From an uncultured Bacteroidota bacterium (GTDB lineage: Bacteria > Bacteroidota > Bacteroidia > Flavobacteriales > Flavobacteriaceae): a stretch of 64,000 nucleotides of DNA. Below, one piece after another: positions 1-10,262 of the stretch. A program made the position numbers and the translations under genes. The notes beneath the pieces were generated by a model that worked only from the letters and a program-made list of their open reading frames with translations, was not told the DNA's origin and ran no database searches. The stretch lies in NCBI GenBank assembly GCA_902523635.1, contig CABZAE010000003.1:1-64000 (forward strand), written 5' to 3'. The stretch's first letter is position 1, and each line of letters starts with the position of its first letter.

Positions 1-1
1 A

Positions 2-340
2 AAAAAAATAGCAAAAAAGAGCAAATCTGCTGCTTTAGTTTCATGTCCCCAAAAAAGAGGTGTTTGTACGCGTGTTTACACAACAACCCCTAAAAAACCA
101 AATTCGGCAATGAGAAAAGTTGCAAGGGTAAGATTAACCAACGGAACTGAAATCAATGCATATATACCTGGTGAGGGACATAATTTACAAGAACACTCAA
201 TAGTTCTCGTTAGAGGCGGAAGAGTTAAAGATCTTCCGGGTGTTCGTTACCACATAGTTCGTGGTGCTCTCGACACTGCAGGTGTTGAAGGAAGGTCTCA
301 AAGGAGATCAAAATATGGTGCTAAGCGCCCAAAAAAATAA
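2..340 (+). CDS. rpsL: Ribosomal protein S12, 5'-truncated by window edge
   Basis: Small-subunit protein of the decoding centre. The frame is open from base 2 ([17 protein letters not shown]) and runs into the ATG the ORF track used as a start, so that ATG is internal. About 112 residues are visible and roughly the first 12 lie outside the window. Hallmarks are the [14 protein letters not shown] segment, [11 protein letters not shown] and the KDLPGVRYH loop, where streptomycin-resistance changes occur in the family. It is the first visible gene of the str operon, followed after 47 bases by rpsG. Confidence 0.97.
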   Translation, partial: KKIAKKSKSAALVSCPQKRGVCTRVYTTTPKKPNSAMRKVARVRLTNGTEINAYIPGEGHNLQEHSIVLVRGGRVKDLPGVRYHIVRGALDTAGVEGRSQRRSKYGAKRPKK

Positions 341-352
341 TGAATTACAGAC

Positions 353-370
353 GTTCAAATTAATTTGAAC
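353..370. promoter_or_regulatory. 18-bp perfect palindrome in the rpsL-rpsG gap
   Basis: GTTCAAATTAATTTGAAC is its own reverse complement. As RNA it can fold into a 7-bp stem with a UUAA loop. It lies inside the 47-base intercistronic region. In Escherichia coli the same gap holds the S7 repressor target of the str mRNA. That this hairpin has an equivalent role here is inference. It has no T-tract, so it is not an obvious terminator. Confidence 0.5.
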
Positions 371-387
371 CTCTCAAATAAAAGTAA

Positions 388-864
388 ATGAGAAAAAGCA
401 AGGCAAAAAAAAGACCATTACAGCCTGATTCAAGGTTCAATGATCAATTGGTCACAAGATTTGTCAATAACCTCATGTGGAATGGGAAAAAATCCACAGC
501 ATTCAAATTATTTTATGATGCGTTAGATATCATCGAAGAGCGAAAGCAAAATGATGATAAATCCGCCCTGGAGATATGGAAAGATGGCTTATCGAACGTT
601 ATGCCGCATGTAGAGGTTAGGAGCCGAAGAGTAGGTGGTGCTACATTTCAAATACCCATGCCCATAAGACCAGATAGAAAAATTTCAATGGCAATGAAAT
701 GGATGATTTCTTTTGCCAGAAAAAGAAATGAAAAATCCATGGCTTTAAAATTAGCATCTGAAATTTTAGCTGCAGAGAAGGAGGAAGGAGCTGCAGTAAA
801 AAAGAGAATTGATGTCCATAAGATGGCTGAAGCCAACAAAGCGTTTTCACATTTTAGATTTTAA
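388..864 (+). CDS. rpsG: Ribosomal protein S7
   Basis: Binds the 3' major domain of 16S rRNA and nucleates head assembly of the small subunit. The 158-residue length and the motifs [31 protein letters not shown] and the C-terminal [15 protein letters not shown] are typical of the family. It lies between rpsL and fusA, 2 bases before the fusA start, so the two are probably translationally coupled. S7 is the autogenous regulator of the str operon in enterobacteria; the palindrome just upstream is a candidate target. Confidence 0.97.
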   Translation: MRKSKAKKRPLQPDSRFNDQLVTRFVNNLMWNGKKSTAFKLFYDALDIIEERKQNDDKSALEIWKDGLSNVMPHVEVRSRRVGGATFQIPMPIRPDRKISMAMKWMISFARKRNEKSMALKLASEILAAEKEEGAAVKKRIDVHKMAEANKAFSHFRF

Positions 865-866
865 TC

Positions 867-2993
867 ATGGCAAGGGACTTAAAATATACACGTAACATCG
901 GAATTGCTGCTCATATTGACGCAGGTAAAACTACAACTACTGAAAGAATTCTATTTTATACAGGTGTAAGTCATAAAATTGGTGAGGTACATGACGGTGC
1001 AGCTACCATGGACTGGATGGAGCAAGAGCAAGAGAGAGGTATTACTATTACTTCTGCAGCTACTACATGCACATGGAATTTCCCTACCAATCAAGGAGAG
1101 AAAAAAGAAGATACAAAACCTTACCAATTTAATATTATTGATACACCAGGACACGTTGATTTCACTGTTGAAGTGAATAGATCACTTCGTGTTTTGGATG
1201 GTTTGGTTTTTCTTTTCAGTGCTGTCGATGGTGTTGAACCCCAATCGGAAACAAATTGGAGGTTGGCAGACAATTACAAAGTTCCAAGAATGGGATTTGT
1301 TAATAAAATGGACAGACAGGGCTCAAACTTTCTAAATGTTTGTAATCAGATTAAAGAAATGCTGAAGTCCAATGCAGTGCCCGTCGTTCTTCCAATTGGA
1401 GAAGAAGATAATTTTAAAGGAATTGTTGATTTGGTTAAAAATCAAGCCATTATTTGGCACGATGAGAAAATGGGTTCAACCTACGATATTGTTGATATTC
1501 CAGATGAGATGAAAACCGAAGTTGAAGAATACAGAGCCAATTTAATTGAGGCGGTTGCCGAATACGATGATGCATTGCTAGAAAAGTTTTTCGACGATCC
1601 AGAATCAATTTCTGAGTCAGAAATCCATGAAGCACTAAGAAAAGCTACCCAGGATATGAGTATCATTCCAATGATTTGTGGGTCTGCTTTCAAAAATAAA
1701 GGAGTTCAGTTTTTACTAGATGCAGTTTGTAGGTATTTACCATCACCATTAGACAAAGAAGCTATTGTTGGAACTGACCCGAAAACTGATAACAATATTG
1801 AGCGAAAGCCTAGTGTCAATGAACCTTTTTCAGCTCTTGCTTTCAAAATAGCCACAGATCCTTACGTTGGAAGACTTGCATTTTTCAGGGTGTATTCTGG
1901 TAAACTAGATGCAGGGTCTTATGTATTGAATAACAGATCTGGAAATAAAGAAAGAATATCTAGAATTTTTCAGATGCATGCAGACAAGCAAAACTCAATA
2001 CCTGTTATTGAGGCCGGTGACATCGGTGCAGCCGTTGGTTTCAAAGACATCAAAACAGGAGACACTCTTTCGTCCGAAAAAAACCCTATTATTTTAGAAA
2101 GTATGGTGTTCCCTGACCCAGTTATTGGGATTGCCGTAGAACCAAAAACCAAGGCAGATGTTGACAAATTAGGCCTTGCTCTCGGAAAGTTAGCCGAAGA
2201 GGATCCAACTTTTCAGGTTAAAACAGATGAAGCTTCAGGTCAAACAATTATTTCTGGAATGGGTGAGTTACATCTTGATATTCTAGTTGACCGTCTCAAA
2301 AGGGAATTTAAAGTTGAGGTAAATCAAGGTCAACCTCAAGTTGAATATAAAGAAGCCATAACTGGATCAGCTGATCATAGAGAGGTTTATAAAAAGCAAT
2401 CTGGAGGTAGAGGTAAGTTTGCTGATATTGTTTTCACTATGGAGCCTGCCGATGATGGGAAATCAGGTCTTGAATTTATTAATTTAATTAAAGGAGGTAA
2501 CATTCCAAGAGAATTCATTCCCTCTGTTGAAAAGGGGTTTAAAGAGGCTATGAAAAATGGTCCACTTGCTGGTTTTGAAATGGACTCCATGAAAATTACA
2601 TTAAAAGACGGTTCATTTCATGCAGTTGATTCTGACTCTTTGTCTTTTGAATTAGCAGCAAAATTAGGATTCAAGAGTGCAGCAAAGCTTGCGAAATCAG
2701 TTATTATGGAACCCATAATGAAACTTGAAGTTTTAACTCCTGAAGAAAATATGGGTGACATAGTTGGGGATTTAAACAGGAGAAGAGGCCAGGTTAATAG
2801 CATGGATGACCGCGCAGGATCGAAAGTTGTCAAAGCTGAAGTCCCGCTCTCAGAGATGTTTGGTTATGTAACATCATTAAGAACGTTAAGTTCAGGTAGA
2901 GCTACATCCACTATGGAATTTGACCATTATGCAGCTACTCCTCAAAATGTTTCTACAGAAGTCATCGCATCTATAAACGGAACTAAAGAATAA
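867..2993 (+). CDS. fusA: Translation elongation factor G
   Basis: GTPase that translocates tRNAs and mRNA after peptide transfer. The 708 residues have the usual domain order: a G domain with the P-loop [12 protein letters not shown] near residues 15-25, the switch segment [17 protein letters not shown] and NKMD; then domain II; domains III to V follow, with [10 protein letters not shown] and the C-terminal [15 protein letters not shown]. The start is ATG 2 bases after the rpsG stop. Nothing indicates a mitochondrial-type or antibiotic-protection paralog, and the position in the str operon supports the housekeeping copy. Confidence 0.98.
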   Translation: MARDLKYTRNIGIAAHIDAGKTTTTERILFYTGVSHKIGEVHDGAATMDWMEQEQERGITITSAATTCTWNFPTNQGEKKEDTKPYQFNIIDTPGHVDFTVEVNRSLRVLDGLVFLFSAVDGVEPQSETNWRLADNYKVPRMGFVNKMDRQGSNFLNVCNQIKEMLKSNAVPVVLPIGEEDNFKGIVDLVKNQAIIWHDEKMGSTYDIVDIPDEMKTEVEEYRANLIEAVAEYDDALLEKFFDDPESISESEIHEALRKATQDMSIIPMICGSAFKNKGVQFLLDAVCRYLPSPLDKEAIVGTDPKTDNNIERKPSVNEPFSALAFKIATDPYVGRLAFFRVYSGKLDAGSYVLNNRSGNKERISRIFQMHADKQNSIPVIEAGDIGAAVGFKDIKTGDTLSSEKNPIILESMVFPDPVIGIAVEPKTKADVDKLGLALGKLAEEDPTFQVKTDEASGQTIISGMGELHLDILVDRLKREFKVEVNQGQPQVEYKEAITGSADHREVYKKQSGGRGKFADIVFTMEPADDGKSGLEFINLIKGGNIPREFIPSVEKGFKEAMKNGPLAGFEMDSMKITLKDGSFHAVDSDSLSFELAAKLGFKSAAKLAKSVIMEPIMKLEVLTPEENMGDIVGDLNRRRGQVNSMDDRAGSKVVKAEVPLSEMFGYVTSLRTLSSGRATSTMEFDHYAATPQNVSTEVIASINGTKE

Positions 2994-3003
2994 AACCAAA
3001 TAT

Positions 3004-3309
3004 ATGAGTCAAAAAATAAGAATAAAATTAAAATCATACGACTTCAATTTGGTTGATAAGTCAGCTGAGAAAATTGTTAAAACTGTTAAAACAACTGGAG
3101 CCATTGTTACTGGTCCGATTCCATTACCCACTCACAAGAAAATTTTTACAGTTTTGCGATCTCCTCATGTTAACAAAAAATCAAGAGAACAATTTCAATT
3201 GTCCTCTTACAAAAGATTAATGGACATATATAGCTCATCATCTAAAACAATCGATGCGCTAATGAAACTTGAACTTCCAAGCGGAGTTGAGGTTGAAATA
3301 AAAGTTTAA
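3004..3309 (+). CDS. rpsJ: Ribosomal protein S10
   Basis: Small-subunit head protein that also takes part in transcription antitermination as NusE. The 101-residue length fits. Recognisable segments are [50 protein letters not shown] and the conserved end [11 protein letters not shown]. It opens the S10 operon and follows fusA by only 10 bases, so the str and S10 clusters are probably read through here, as in other Bacteroidota. Confidence 0.97.
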   Translation: MSQKIRIKLKSYDFNLVDKSAEKIVKTVKTTGAIVTGPIPLPTHKKIFTVLRSPHVNKKSREQFQLSSYKRLMDIYSSSSKTIDALMKLELPSGVEVEIKV

Positions 3310-3320
3310 AATTATTAGTA

Positions 3321-3938
3321 ATGTCTGGATTGATTGGAAAAAAAATAGGAATGACAAGTATTTTCGACGAAAGTGGAAAAAACCTCCCTTGTACAGTTAT
3401 TAAAGCTGGTCCCTGTGTCGTGACTCAAATCAAGTCCAAAGAAACTGATGGATATGATTCAGTTCAACTCGGTTTCACTGATAAAAATGATAAGCATGTT
3501 AACAATGCAGAATCGGGACATTTCAAAAAAGCTAACACTGCCCCTAAAAAAAACTTAACTGAGTTCAAGGGTTTTGAAGAGGAATTAAAAATTGGAGATA
3601 AGTTAACGGTTGATCATTTTGAGGAAGGGGAGTATGTTGATGTTTCAGGCCTTTCTAAAGGGAGAGGTTTCCAAGGCGTTGTCAAAAGACATGGTTTTGC
3701 AGGAGTTGGTCAAGCAACTCATGGTCAGCATAACAGACTAAGAGCACCTGGATCAATAGGTGCTGCTTCATATCCTGCTCGTGTGTTCAAAGGAATGAAA
3801 ATGGCCGGAAGAATGGGTAATGAGAAAATTACCATTCAAAATCTCAAAGTTTTGAAAGTTGTGAAGGAAAAAAATTTACTTGTTTTGAAAGGAAGCGTTC
3901 CAGGGCATAAGAATTCAATTTTAGTTATTAGAAAGTAA
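3321..3938 (+). CDS. rplC: Ribosomal protein L3
   Basis: Early-assembling large-subunit protein near the peptidyl transferase centre. It starts [19 protein letters not shown] and contains the central loop with [15 protein letters not shown] and [26 protein letters not shown], including the glutamine of the GQATHGQHN stretch. Its 205 residues match the family. The stop overlaps the rplD start as TAATG, suggesting stop-start coupling. Confidence 0.97.
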   Translation: MSGLIGKKIGMTSIFDESGKNLPCTVIKAGPCVVTQIKSKETDGYDSVQLGFTDKNDKHVNNAESGHFKKANTAPKKNLTEFKGFEEELKIGDKLTVDHFEEGEYVDVSGLSKGRGFQGVVKRHGFAGVGQATHGQHNRLRAPGSIGAASYPARVFKGMKMAGRMGNEKITIQNLKVLKVVKEKNLLVLKGSVPGHKNSILVIRK

Positions 3939-4564
3939 TGAAAGTGACTGTTTTAAATATTAAAGGAAAAGAAACTGGAAGAACTGTCGAGCTTTCTAAG
4001 TCAATCTATGAGATTGTTCCAAACAAACATGCAATATATCTTGATGTTAAAAGATACTTAGCAAATAATCGACAGGGAACAAATAAGACCAAGGAAAGAT
4101 CTGAAATTAAAGGAAGTACAAGAAAAATTAAGAAACAAAAAGGTACAGGAACTGCTCGAGCTGGAAGTATTAAAAACCCCATATTTAGAGGTGGTGGAAA
4201 CATATTTGGTCCTAGAGTAAGATCGTACTCACAAAAACTTAATAAGAATCAAAAAAGATTAGCTAGAAAGTCTGCATTATCAATTAAAGCTAAAAATAAG
4301 GAGCTTACTGTCATTGAAGATTTAGAAATGAAAGAACCCAAGACAAAATCGTTTGTTCAAATCATTAATGCTTTAGGTCTTACTGAAAAAAAATCATTAT
4401 TTGTTACACCTGAACTTAATAAAAACTTTGTCCTATCCTCCAGAAATTTTGAGAAGACTAAAGTAATAACAAACAATGAAATAAGTACATATAATTTAAT
4501 GAACTCTGAACATTTAGTCATGTTTGAAAGTTCAGTTAGTAAAATTGAGTCAACATTAAAGTAA
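3938..4564 (+). CDS. rplD: Ribosomal protein L4
   Basis: Large-subunit protein whose extended loop lines the exit tunnel, seen here as the basic stretch RKIKKQKGTGTARAGS and NIFGPRVRSYSQKLNK. In E. coli L4 represses the S10 operon; no matching leader can be judged here. It is 208 residues and overlaps the rplC stop by one base (TAATG). The C-terminal half is more divergent and lysine-rich, which is usual for this clade. Confidence 0.96.
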   Translation: MKVTVLNIKGKETGRTVELSKSIYEIVPNKHAIYLDVKRYLANNRQGTNKTKERSEIKGSTRKIKKQKGTGTARAGSIKNPIFRGGGNIFGPRVRSYSQKLNKNQKRLARKSALSIKAKNKELTVIEDLEMKEPKTKSFVQIINALGLTEKKSLFVTPELNKNFVLSSRNFEKTKVITNNEISTYNLMNSEHLVMFESSVSKIESTLK

Positions 4565-4568
4565 TATT

Positions 4569-4859
4569 ATGGAGATTTTAAAAAAACCTTTGATTACTGA
4601 AAAAGCGACTAGTGAAAGTGAATTAAAAAATAGATTTACTTTTCTTGTCAAAGTTGACGCGAATAAAGTCGAAATAAAAAAAGCAGTAGAAAAAAAATAT
4701 GGTGTATCCGTTGAAAAAGTTTGGACTCAAATTTATGGACCTGAAAGGAGAATTAGATATACCAAAAATGGAATACAGAGAGGGAAGTCAAATATTAAAA
4801 AGAAAGCAATTGTTCAACTCTCTGATGGTGATACGATAGATTTCTATAACAACATTTAA
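4569..4859 (+). CDS. rplW: Ribosomal protein L23
   Basis: Exit-tunnel rim protein that docks trigger factor and SRP. It is 96 residues, starting MEILKKPLITEKAT, with FLVKVDANKVEIKKAVEKKYGV and a basic loop near residue 70 (GIQRGKSNIKKK). It sits 4 bases after rplD and before rplB in standard S10-operon order. Being short, it is recognised mainly from these motifs and its position. Confidence 0.95.
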   Translation: MEILKKPLITEKATSESELKNRFTFLVKVDANKVEIKKAVEKKYGVSVEKVWTQIYGPERRIRYTKNGIQRGKSNIKKKAIVQLSDGDTIDFYNNI

Positions 4860-4871
4860 TAAATAATAAGA

Positions 4872-5696
4872 ATGGCAGTAAAATCTTTAAAACCAATAAC
4901 ACCAGGTCAACGAGGAAGAGTCGTTAATGGTTTTGATGCATTAACCAAAGATAAACCTGAAAAAAGTTTACTCAAACCAAAGAAAAGAACTGGAGGAAGG
5001 AATAATCAAGGGAAAATGACAATGAAGTTTATTGGTGGTGGTCATAAAAAAAGATACAGAGTTGTAGACTTTAAGAGAGACAGAAAAGGGGATTTTGCTG
5101 AAGTAATTTCAATAGAATATGATCCCAATAGATCTGCGTTCATTGCTCTAACAAAGTTTGATGATAATGAAAAAAGATATGTAATTGCTCAGAAAGGTAT
5201 GAAAGTTGGTGACAAGATTGTTTCTGGCTCTGATGCAAATCCTGATATTGGAAATTGTATGCCCCTTTCTGATATTCCCCTTGGAACGGTAATATCGTGT
5301 ATTGAAATGAATCCAGGTAAAGGTGCTCAAATTGCCAGAAGTGCTGGATCATTTGCTCAGTTAATGGCAAAAGAAGGAAAGTTTGCAACGATTAAACTTC
5401 CCTCAGGTGAGACAAGGTTAATTCTTTCGGTATGTAATGCTACCATTGGATCTGTCTCCAACTCTGACCATCAGTTAACTGTTTTTGGTAAAGCTGGTTC
5501 GAGAAGATGGCTTGGAAGAAGACCTCGTACAAGACCTGTAGTAATGAATCCTGTAGATCATCCCATGGGGGGTGGAGAAGGTAGAGCTTCGGGTGGTCAC
5601 CCAAGATCAAAAAATGGAATACCGGCCAAAGGTTTCAGAACAAGGGATAAGAAAAAAGCAAGTAACAAGTATATAATTGAAAGAAAAAAGAAGTAA
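4872..5696 (+). CDS. rplB: Ribosomal protein L2
   Basis: Universally conserved 23S rRNA-binding protein needed for subunit joining and peptidyl transfer. It is 274 residues with the RNA-binding N-terminal half ([26 protein letters not shown]) and the C-terminal segment [21 protein letters not shown], which carries the conserved histidine of the active-site region. Its length and order between rplW and rpsS are canonical. Confidence 0.98.
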   Translation: MAVKSLKPITPGQRGRVVNGFDALTKDKPEKSLLKPKKRTGGRNNQGKMTMKFIGGGHKKRYRVVDFKRDRKGDFAEVISIEYDPNRSAFIALTKFDDNEKRYVIAQKGMKVGDKIVSGSDANPDIGNCMPLSDIPLGTVISCIEMNPGKGAQIARSAGSFAQLMAKEGKFATIKLPSGETRLILSVCNATIGSVSNSDHQLTVFGKAGSRRWLGRRPRTRPVVMNPVDHPMGGGEGRASGGHPRSKNGIPAKGFRTRDKKKASNKYIIERKKK

Positions 5697-5699
5697 AAA

Positions 5700-5975
5700 A
5701 TGCCTAGATCTCTAAAAAAAGGACCATATGTACACTACAGCTTAACCAAAAAGGTGCAAACAAACTTGGACAGTAAAAAAAAGTCTGTAATAAAAACTTG
5801 GTCAAGATCCTCAATGATTATTCCAGATTTTGTAGGTCAAACCATAGCTGTACACAATGGTAGACAGTTCGTACCTGTTTATATAACTGAAAACATGGTA
5901 GGACATAAACTTGGAGAGTTTTCACCAACTCGTTCATTTAGAGGACATGCTGGTGGAAAAAAGAGTAAAAAGTAA
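5700..5975 (+). CDS. rpsS: Ribosomal protein S19
   Basis: Small-subunit head protein that contacts S13 and the A-site tRNA region. It is 91 residues beginning [19 protein letters not shown], with [24 protein letters not shown] and ending in [20 protein letters not shown]. It starts 3 bases after rplB. Confidence 0.97.
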   Translation: MPRSLKKGPYVHYSLTKKVQTNLDSKKKSVIKTWSRSSMIIPDFVGQTIAVHNGRQFVPVYITENMVGHKLGEFSPTRSFRGHAGGKKSKK

Positions 5976-5989
5976 AATAAGTTATTGTA

Positions 5990-6397
5990 ATGGGACAAAG
6001 AAAAAGATTATCGGCAGAGAAGATTAAGGACTCTAAAAAGGGTATCTCTTTTGCTATTCTTAAAAGTTGTCCTACATCTCCAAGGAAAATGCGTCTTGTT
6101 GCAGACACTATTAGAGGTAAAAATGTAGATCATGCGCTTACTGTTCTTAAGTTTAGTCAAAAAGAGGCATCAAAAAAACTTGAAAAGCTGTTGTTGTCTG
6201 CTTTATCCAATTGGCAATCAAAAAATGAAAATAATGATATTGAAGATGCACAATTATTTATTAAAGAAATTAGAGTCGATAGTGCTGGAATGTTAAAAAG
6301 ATTAAGACCTGCTCCTCAAGGAAGGGCTCACCGAATTAGAAAAAGATCTAACCACGTAACATTAGTCTTAGGCTCCAAAAGTATAATTGAAAATTAA
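5990..6397 (+). CDS. rplV: Ribosomal protein L22
   Basis: Large-subunit protein whose beta-hairpin reaches the exit tunnel. It is 135 residues with [24 protein letters not shown], the alpha/beta fold, and the tunnel loop with [27 protein letters not shown]. Its stop is one base before the true rpsC start. Confidence 0.97.
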   Translation: MGQRKRLSAEKIKDSKKGISFAILKSCPTSPRKMRLVADTIRGKNVDHALTVLKFSQKEASKKLEKLLLSALSNWQSKNENNDIEDAQLFIKEIRVDSAGMLKRLRPAPQGRAHRIRKRSNHVTLVLGSKSIIEN

Positions 6398-6398
6398 T

Positions 6399-7115
6399 AT
6401 GGGACAAAAAACAAATCCGATTGGTAACAGATTAGGAATCATCAGAGGATGGGAGTCCAACTGGTTTGGTGGAGACAAATATGGTGATAAGTTAGCTGAG
6501 GATCATAAAATTAGAAAGTATGTTTTCGCAAGATTAGCTAAAGCTAGTGTTTCTCGTGTAATAATTGAAAGAACCCTTAAACTAGTTACTTTAACAATTA
6601 CAACGGCTAGACCTGGTATCATTATAGGAAAAGCTGGTCAAGAAGTTGATAAATTGAAGGAGGAATTGAAAAAAATTTCTGGTAAAGATATTCAACTTAA
6701 TATAATAGAAATCAAAAGACCCGAGTTAGAAGCTCAACTAGTAGCTTCAAGTATTTGTAGACAAATTGAAAGTAGAATTTCTTACAGAAGAGCAATTAAA
6801 ATGGCAATTGCTGCAACTATGAGAATGAATGCTGAGGGAATTAAAGTTCAGATTTCTGGAAGATTAAATGGTGCTGAAATGGCTAGATCTGAGTCTTATA
6901 AGGAAGGAAGAATACCCTTGTCAACATTTAGAGCGGATATTGATTATGCATTAGTTGAAGCTCAAACAACTTACGGAAAACTTGGTGTAAAAGTGTGGAT
7001 AATGAAAGGTGAGGTTTATGGAAAGAGAGAACTTTCTCCATTAGTTGGATTAAGTTTAAGTGCTGCAAAATCCAAAGGAAACGCTGCAAAAGGAAGGAAA
7101 CAAAGAAGAAGATAA
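6399..7115 (+). CDS. rpsC: Ribosomal protein S3
   Basis: Small-subunit protein at the mRNA entry channel with helicase activity. The ORF track begins 12 bases earlier, inside rplV; I chose the second ATG because the family starts [14 protein letters not shown]. This gives 238 residues. The KH domain shows [17 protein letters not shown], and the C-terminal domain shows [14 protein letters not shown] and [16 protein letters not shown]. The basic C-terminal tail is lysine and arginine rich. Confidence 0.97.
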   Translation: MGQKTNPIGNRLGIIRGWESNWFGGDKYGDKLAEDHKIRKYVFARLAKASVSRVIIERTLKLVTLTITTARPGIIIGKAGQEVDKLKEELKKISGKDIQLNIIEIKRPELEAQLVASSICRQIESRISYRRAIKMAIAATMRMNAEGIKVQISGRLNGAEMARSESYKEGRIPLSTFRADIDYALVEAQTTYGKLGVKVWIMKGEVYGKRELSPLVGLSLSAAKSKGNAAKGRKQRRR

Positions 7116-7124
7116 ATTTAAAGA

Positions 7125-7544
7125 ATGTTATCACCTAAAAGAACAAAATATAGGAAAATGCAAAAAGGAAGGATGAAAGGTCTCTCCCACAGAGGTCACA
7201 TTCTTTCAAATGGTATGTATGGATTAAAGTCCCTTGATTCATGTTTCATTACATCTAGACAAATAGAAGCAGCTAGGATTGCGGCTACCAGATTTATGAA
7301 AAGAGAAGGCCAACTCTGGATAAAAATATTTCCAGATAAGCCAATCACAAAAAAACCTCTCGAGGTTAGGATGGGTAAGGGTAAAGGTGCTCCTGAATAT
7401 TTTGTTGCAGTAGTCAAACCTGGAAGAATTATGTTTGAAGTTTCTGGGGTCACCCTAGACGTTGCAAAAGAGGCTTTAAGGCTGGCATCTCAAAAACTTC
7501 CAGTTAAAACCAAATTTATTATCGCAAGAGATTACGAGGCTTAA
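7125..7544 (+). CDS. rplP: Ribosomal protein L16
   Basis: Large-subunit protein that helps organise the A site. It is 139 residues starting [19 protein letters not shown], with [30 protein letters not shown] and the conserved [23 protein letters not shown]. This contains the arginine that is hydroxylated in E. coli. It follows rpsC by 9 bases. Confidence 0.97.
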   Translation: MLSPKRTKYRKMQKGRMKGLSHRGHILSNGMYGLKSLDSCFITSRQIEAARIAATRFMKREGQLWIKIFPDKPITKKPLEVRMGKGKGAPEYFVAVVKPGRIMFEVSGVTLDVAKEALRLASQKLPVKTKFIIARDYEA

Positions 7545-7553
7545 AAATAAAAA

Positions 7554-7751
7554 ATGAAACAAAAAGAGGTTATAGAGTTATCAGTTGATGAATTAAATGA
7601 AAAGCTTAATACTTTTATGAAGGAATTAGCAGATATGAAAATGAGTCATGCTGTTTCACCAATTGAAAACCCTTTGCAAATTAGGAATACACGTAGATTA
7701 ATCGCACGAATTTACACTGAGTTAACCAGGAGAAAACAAGAACAAGAATAA
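7554..7751 (+). CDS. rpmC: Ribosomal protein L29
   Basis: Small helical-hairpin protein at the tunnel exit near L23. It is 65 residues, [27 protein letters not shown] followed by [21 protein letters not shown]. It lies between rplP and rpsQ, two bases before the rpsQ start. Confidence 0.95.
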   Translation: MKQKEVIELSVDELNEKLNTFMKELADMKMSHAVSPIENPLQIRNTRRLIARIYTELTRRKQEQE

Positions 7752-7752
7752 A

Positions 7753-8010
7753 ATGGAAAAACGAAACTTAAGAAAAGAAAGAATTGGTGTTGTCACTAGT
7801 AACAAGATGCAAAAATCTATTGTTGTTTCGGAAGTCAACAAGGTAAAGCATCCCATGTACGGAAAGTTTGTTTTGAAAACAAAAAAATATGTTGCCCATG
7901 ATGATGGAAATGAGTGTAATATTGGTGATACTGTAAAAATTATGGAAACAAGACCAATAAGTAAATCAAAATGTTGGAGACTTGTTAAAATTTTAGAAAG
8001 AGCAAAATAA
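7753..8010 (+). CDS. rpsQ: Ribosomal protein S17
   Basis: Primary 16S rRNA-binding protein with an OB fold. It is 85 residues: [22 protein letters not shown], then [20 protein letters not shown] and [21 protein letters not shown]. The stop overlaps the rplN start as TAATG. Confidence 0.96.
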   Translation: MEKRNLRKERIGVVTSNKMQKSIVVSEVNKVKHPMYGKFVLKTKKYVAHDDGNECNIGDTVKIMETRPISKSKCWRLVKILERAK

Positions 8011-8378
8011 TGTTACAACAAGAATCAAGATTATCAGTCGCTGACAACACTGGAGCAAAAGAAGTTCTTACTATTAGAGTTTTGGGAGGAACTAAAAGAA
8101 GATATGCCTCTGTTGGTGATAAAATAGTTGTTACAATTAAACAAGCTACGCCTAACGGAACAATGAAAAAAGGTCAAGTTTCAACTGCAGTGGTTGTTCG
8201 AACAAAAAAGGAAGTAAGAAGGAAGGACGGCTCATACATAAGGTTTGATGATAATGCTTGTGTTCTTTTAGATGCTGCCGGTGAAATGAGAGGTACCCGA
8301 GTATTTGGACCCGTTGCCAGAGAGTTGAGAGACAAAAAGTTTATGAGAATTATTTCTTTAGCACCTGAAGTTTTATAA
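8010..8378 (+). CDS. rplN: Ribosomal protein L14
   Basis: Large-subunit protein at the subunit interface, contacting 16S helix 14. It is 122 residues: [62 protein letters not shown], and the end [23 protein letters not shown]. One-base overlap with rpsQ. Confidence 0.97.
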   Translation: MLQQESRLSVADNTGAKEVLTIRVLGGTKRRYASVGDKIVVTIKQATPNGTMKKGQVSTAVVVRTKKEVRRKDGSYIRFDDNACVLLDAAGEMRGTRVFGPVARELRDKKFMRIISLAPEVL

Positions 8379-8379
8379 A

Positions 8380-8691
8380 ATGAAAAAAATTAAAATTAAA
8401 ACTGGAGATAATATCAAAGTTATTGCAGGAGATCACAAAGGATCTGAGGGTAAGGTAATTAAAATATTTAAGGCTAGTAATACTGCTTTAATTGAAGGCA
8501 TTAATATGGTTAAAAAGCACAATAAACCCAGCTCTAAAAATCCTAAGGGTGGCATAACAGATATTGAAGCACCTATCAATATTTCAAATATTTCACTCTT
8601 AAATTCTAACGGTGAAACTACGAGGGTAGGATATAAAATTATTGATGGAGAGAAAAAAAGATTTGGACTTAAATCTGATGAAATAATATAA
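8380..8691 (+). CDS. rplX: Ribosomal protein L24
   Basis: Assembly initiator of the large subunit. It is 103 residues with the KOW motif [21 protein letters not shown] at the N terminus, followed by [14 protein letters not shown]-type sequence (here [21 protein letters not shown]). It starts one base after rplN. Confidence 0.96.
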   Translation: MKKIKIKTGDNIKVIAGDHKGSEGKVIKIFKASNTALIEGINMVKKHNKPSSKNPKGGITDIEAPINISNISLLNSNGETTRVGYKIIDGEKKRFGLKSDEII

Positions 8692-8693
8692 TT

Positions 8694-9569
8694 ATGAGTT
8701 ATCAACCAAGGTTAAAAAAAGAATTCAGCGAAAGGATTATTCATTCCCTTAAAAATGAATATTCTTACAAGAATATCATGATGGTTCCTAAACTCAAAAA
8801 AATTGTTATTAGTAAGGGAGTCGGTTCCGCAGTTGCAGATAAAAAATTAATTGATCATGCCGTAGATGAACTAACCTTGATTTCAGGTCAGAAAGCCATC
8901 CCAACTATTTCCAAAAAAGATGTTGCCTCTTTTAAACTTAGAAAAGGAATGCCTATCGGTGCAAAAGTCACTCTTAGATCTGAAAGGATGTACGAATTTC
9001 TTGATAGATTAATAACTTCCGCATTACCTAGGGTTCGTGATTTCCAAGGAATCAAAACGTCAGGTTTTGATGGTAGAGGAAATTATAATTTAGGAATTAC
9101 CGAACAAATAATTTTTCCCGAAATAGATATTGACAAGGTTAATAAGATTTCTGGTATGGATATTTCATTTGTTACTAGTGCTAATACAGACAAGGAAGCT
9201 CAATCATTACTTTCTGAGCTCGGCCTTCCTTTCAAGAAAATATCAGTTATTAAACCAAATAGTTTAGACAAAGTTAAAGACGATGTCAAATCTAAAGTTA
9301 ATGATGAGGCTGAAATAAATATTGAATCAGAACTTGTTCATGATGGTGAAACTGTAAATAATTCCAGTGGTAATAATAAGGAACCAAATGAAAAATCTGA
9401 GTCGCATGATACTGTTGGAGTCGAACAGGTACCAAGTGATAACTTAAACTCTGAACCAGAGGCTGAAAGCGAAAATCCTGGTATTCAAAAAGAGGCGGAA
9501 AATAGCAATTCAGACATTGAAGAAATTAATGGTGAAAATACAAACGATAAACCAAAAGAAAATAATTAG
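8694..9569 (+). CDS. rplE: Ribosomal protein L5 with long acidic C-terminal tail
   Basis: Residues 1 to about 182 are ordinary L5, the 5S rRNA-binding protein of the central protuberance. They include [42 protein letters not shown], the GRGNYNLGI loop and [18 protein letters not shown]5 normally ends there at about 180 residues. This protein continues in frame for about 109 more, to 291, in a low-complexity tail rich in Glu, Asp, Asn and Ser with almost no hydrophobic clusters. The tail stops just before rpsN, so it is not a fused neighbouring gene. A sequencing frameshift is unlikely, because rpsN starts normally 3 bases after the stop. The function of the tail is unknown. Confidence 0.95.
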   Translation: MSYQPRLKKEFSERIIHSLKNEYSYKNIMMVPKLKKIVISKGVGSAVADKKLIDHAVDELTLISGQKAIPTISKKDVASFKLRKGMPIGAKVTLRSERMYEFLDRLITSALPRVRDFQGIKTSGFDGRGNYNLGITEQIIFPEIDIDKVNKISGMDISFVTSANTDKEAQSLLSELGLPFKKISVIKPNSLDKVKDDVKSKVNDEAEINIESELVHDGETVNNSSGNNKEPNEKSESHDTVGVEQVPSDNLNSEPEAESENPGIQKEAENSNSDIEEINGENTNDKPKENN

Positions 9570-9572
9570 ATT

Positions 9573-9842
9573 ATGGCTAAAGAATCAATGAAAGCTCGTG
9601 AAATAAAAAGAGCCAAGCTTTGTGCAAAGTATGCAGAAAAAAGGTCTGCGCTAAAAAAAGCTGGAGATTATGATGCATTACAAAAATTACCTAAGAATTC
9701 ATCTCCTGTTCGAGCTCATAATAGATGTAAATTAACCGGTAGACCCAAGGGTTACATGAGACAGTTTGGAATCTCTAGAGTTTTATTTAGAGAAATGGCT
9801 AACAAGGGTTTAATTCCGGGAGTTAGAAAAGCAAGTTGGTAA
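9573..9842 (+). CDS. rpsN: Ribosomal protein S14, zinc-independent form
   Basis: Small-subunit head protein. It is 89 residues, the longer form without the CxxC-x12-CxxC zinc knuckle; only isolated cysteines remain ([31 protein letters not shown]). The ending [15 protein letters not shown] is diagnostic. It lies between rplE and rpsH as in other spc operons. Confidence 0.97.
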   Translation: MAKESMKAREIKRAKLCAKYAEKRSALKKAGDYDALQKLPKNSSPVRAHNRCKLTGRPKGYMRQFGISRVLFREMANKGLIPGVRKASW

Positions 9843-9854
9843 AATAAAAATAAT

Positions 9855-10253
9855 ATGAACACAGATCCGATAGCAGATTACCTAACGAGAATAAGAAATG
9901 CAAATAGTGCTGGACACAAAGTAGTAACAGTTCCTGCTTCTAATATTAAGAAAGAATTAACAAAGATTTTATTTGACCAAGGCTATATACTAAGCTATAA
10001 GTTTGATGATGATACAAGTCAAGGATCAATTAAGATAGCATTGAAGTATGATAGTTACACAAAAACACCAGTTATCAAGAGGTTAGAAAGGGTTAGTAAA
10101 CCTGGTTTGCGAAAGTACACTGGTTGCGATACGATTCCAAGAGTAATTAATGGTTTGGGTGTTGCAATTATTTCAACTTCAAAAGGTCTAATGACTGGGA
10201 AAAGGGCCAAACAATCTAAACTAGGTGGTGAAATTATATGTTATGTTTACTAA
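9855..10253 (+). CDS. rpsH: Ribosomal protein S8
   Basis: Primary 16S rRNA-binding protein, the spc operon repressor in E. coli. It is 132 residues: MNTDPIADYLTRIRNANSAGH, VTVPASNIKKELTKILFDQGYI and the C-terminal core VINGLGVAIISTSKGLMTGKRAKQSKLGGEIICYVY. Twelve bases separate it from rpsN. Confidence 0.97.
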   Translation: MNTDPIADYLTRIRNANSAGHKVVTVPASNIKKELTKILFDQGYILSYKFDDDTSQGSIKIALKYDSYTKTPVIKRLERVSKPGLRKYTGCDTIPRVINGLGVAIISTSKGLMTGKRAKQSKLGGEIICYVY

Positions 10254-10262
10254 AAAATAAAT

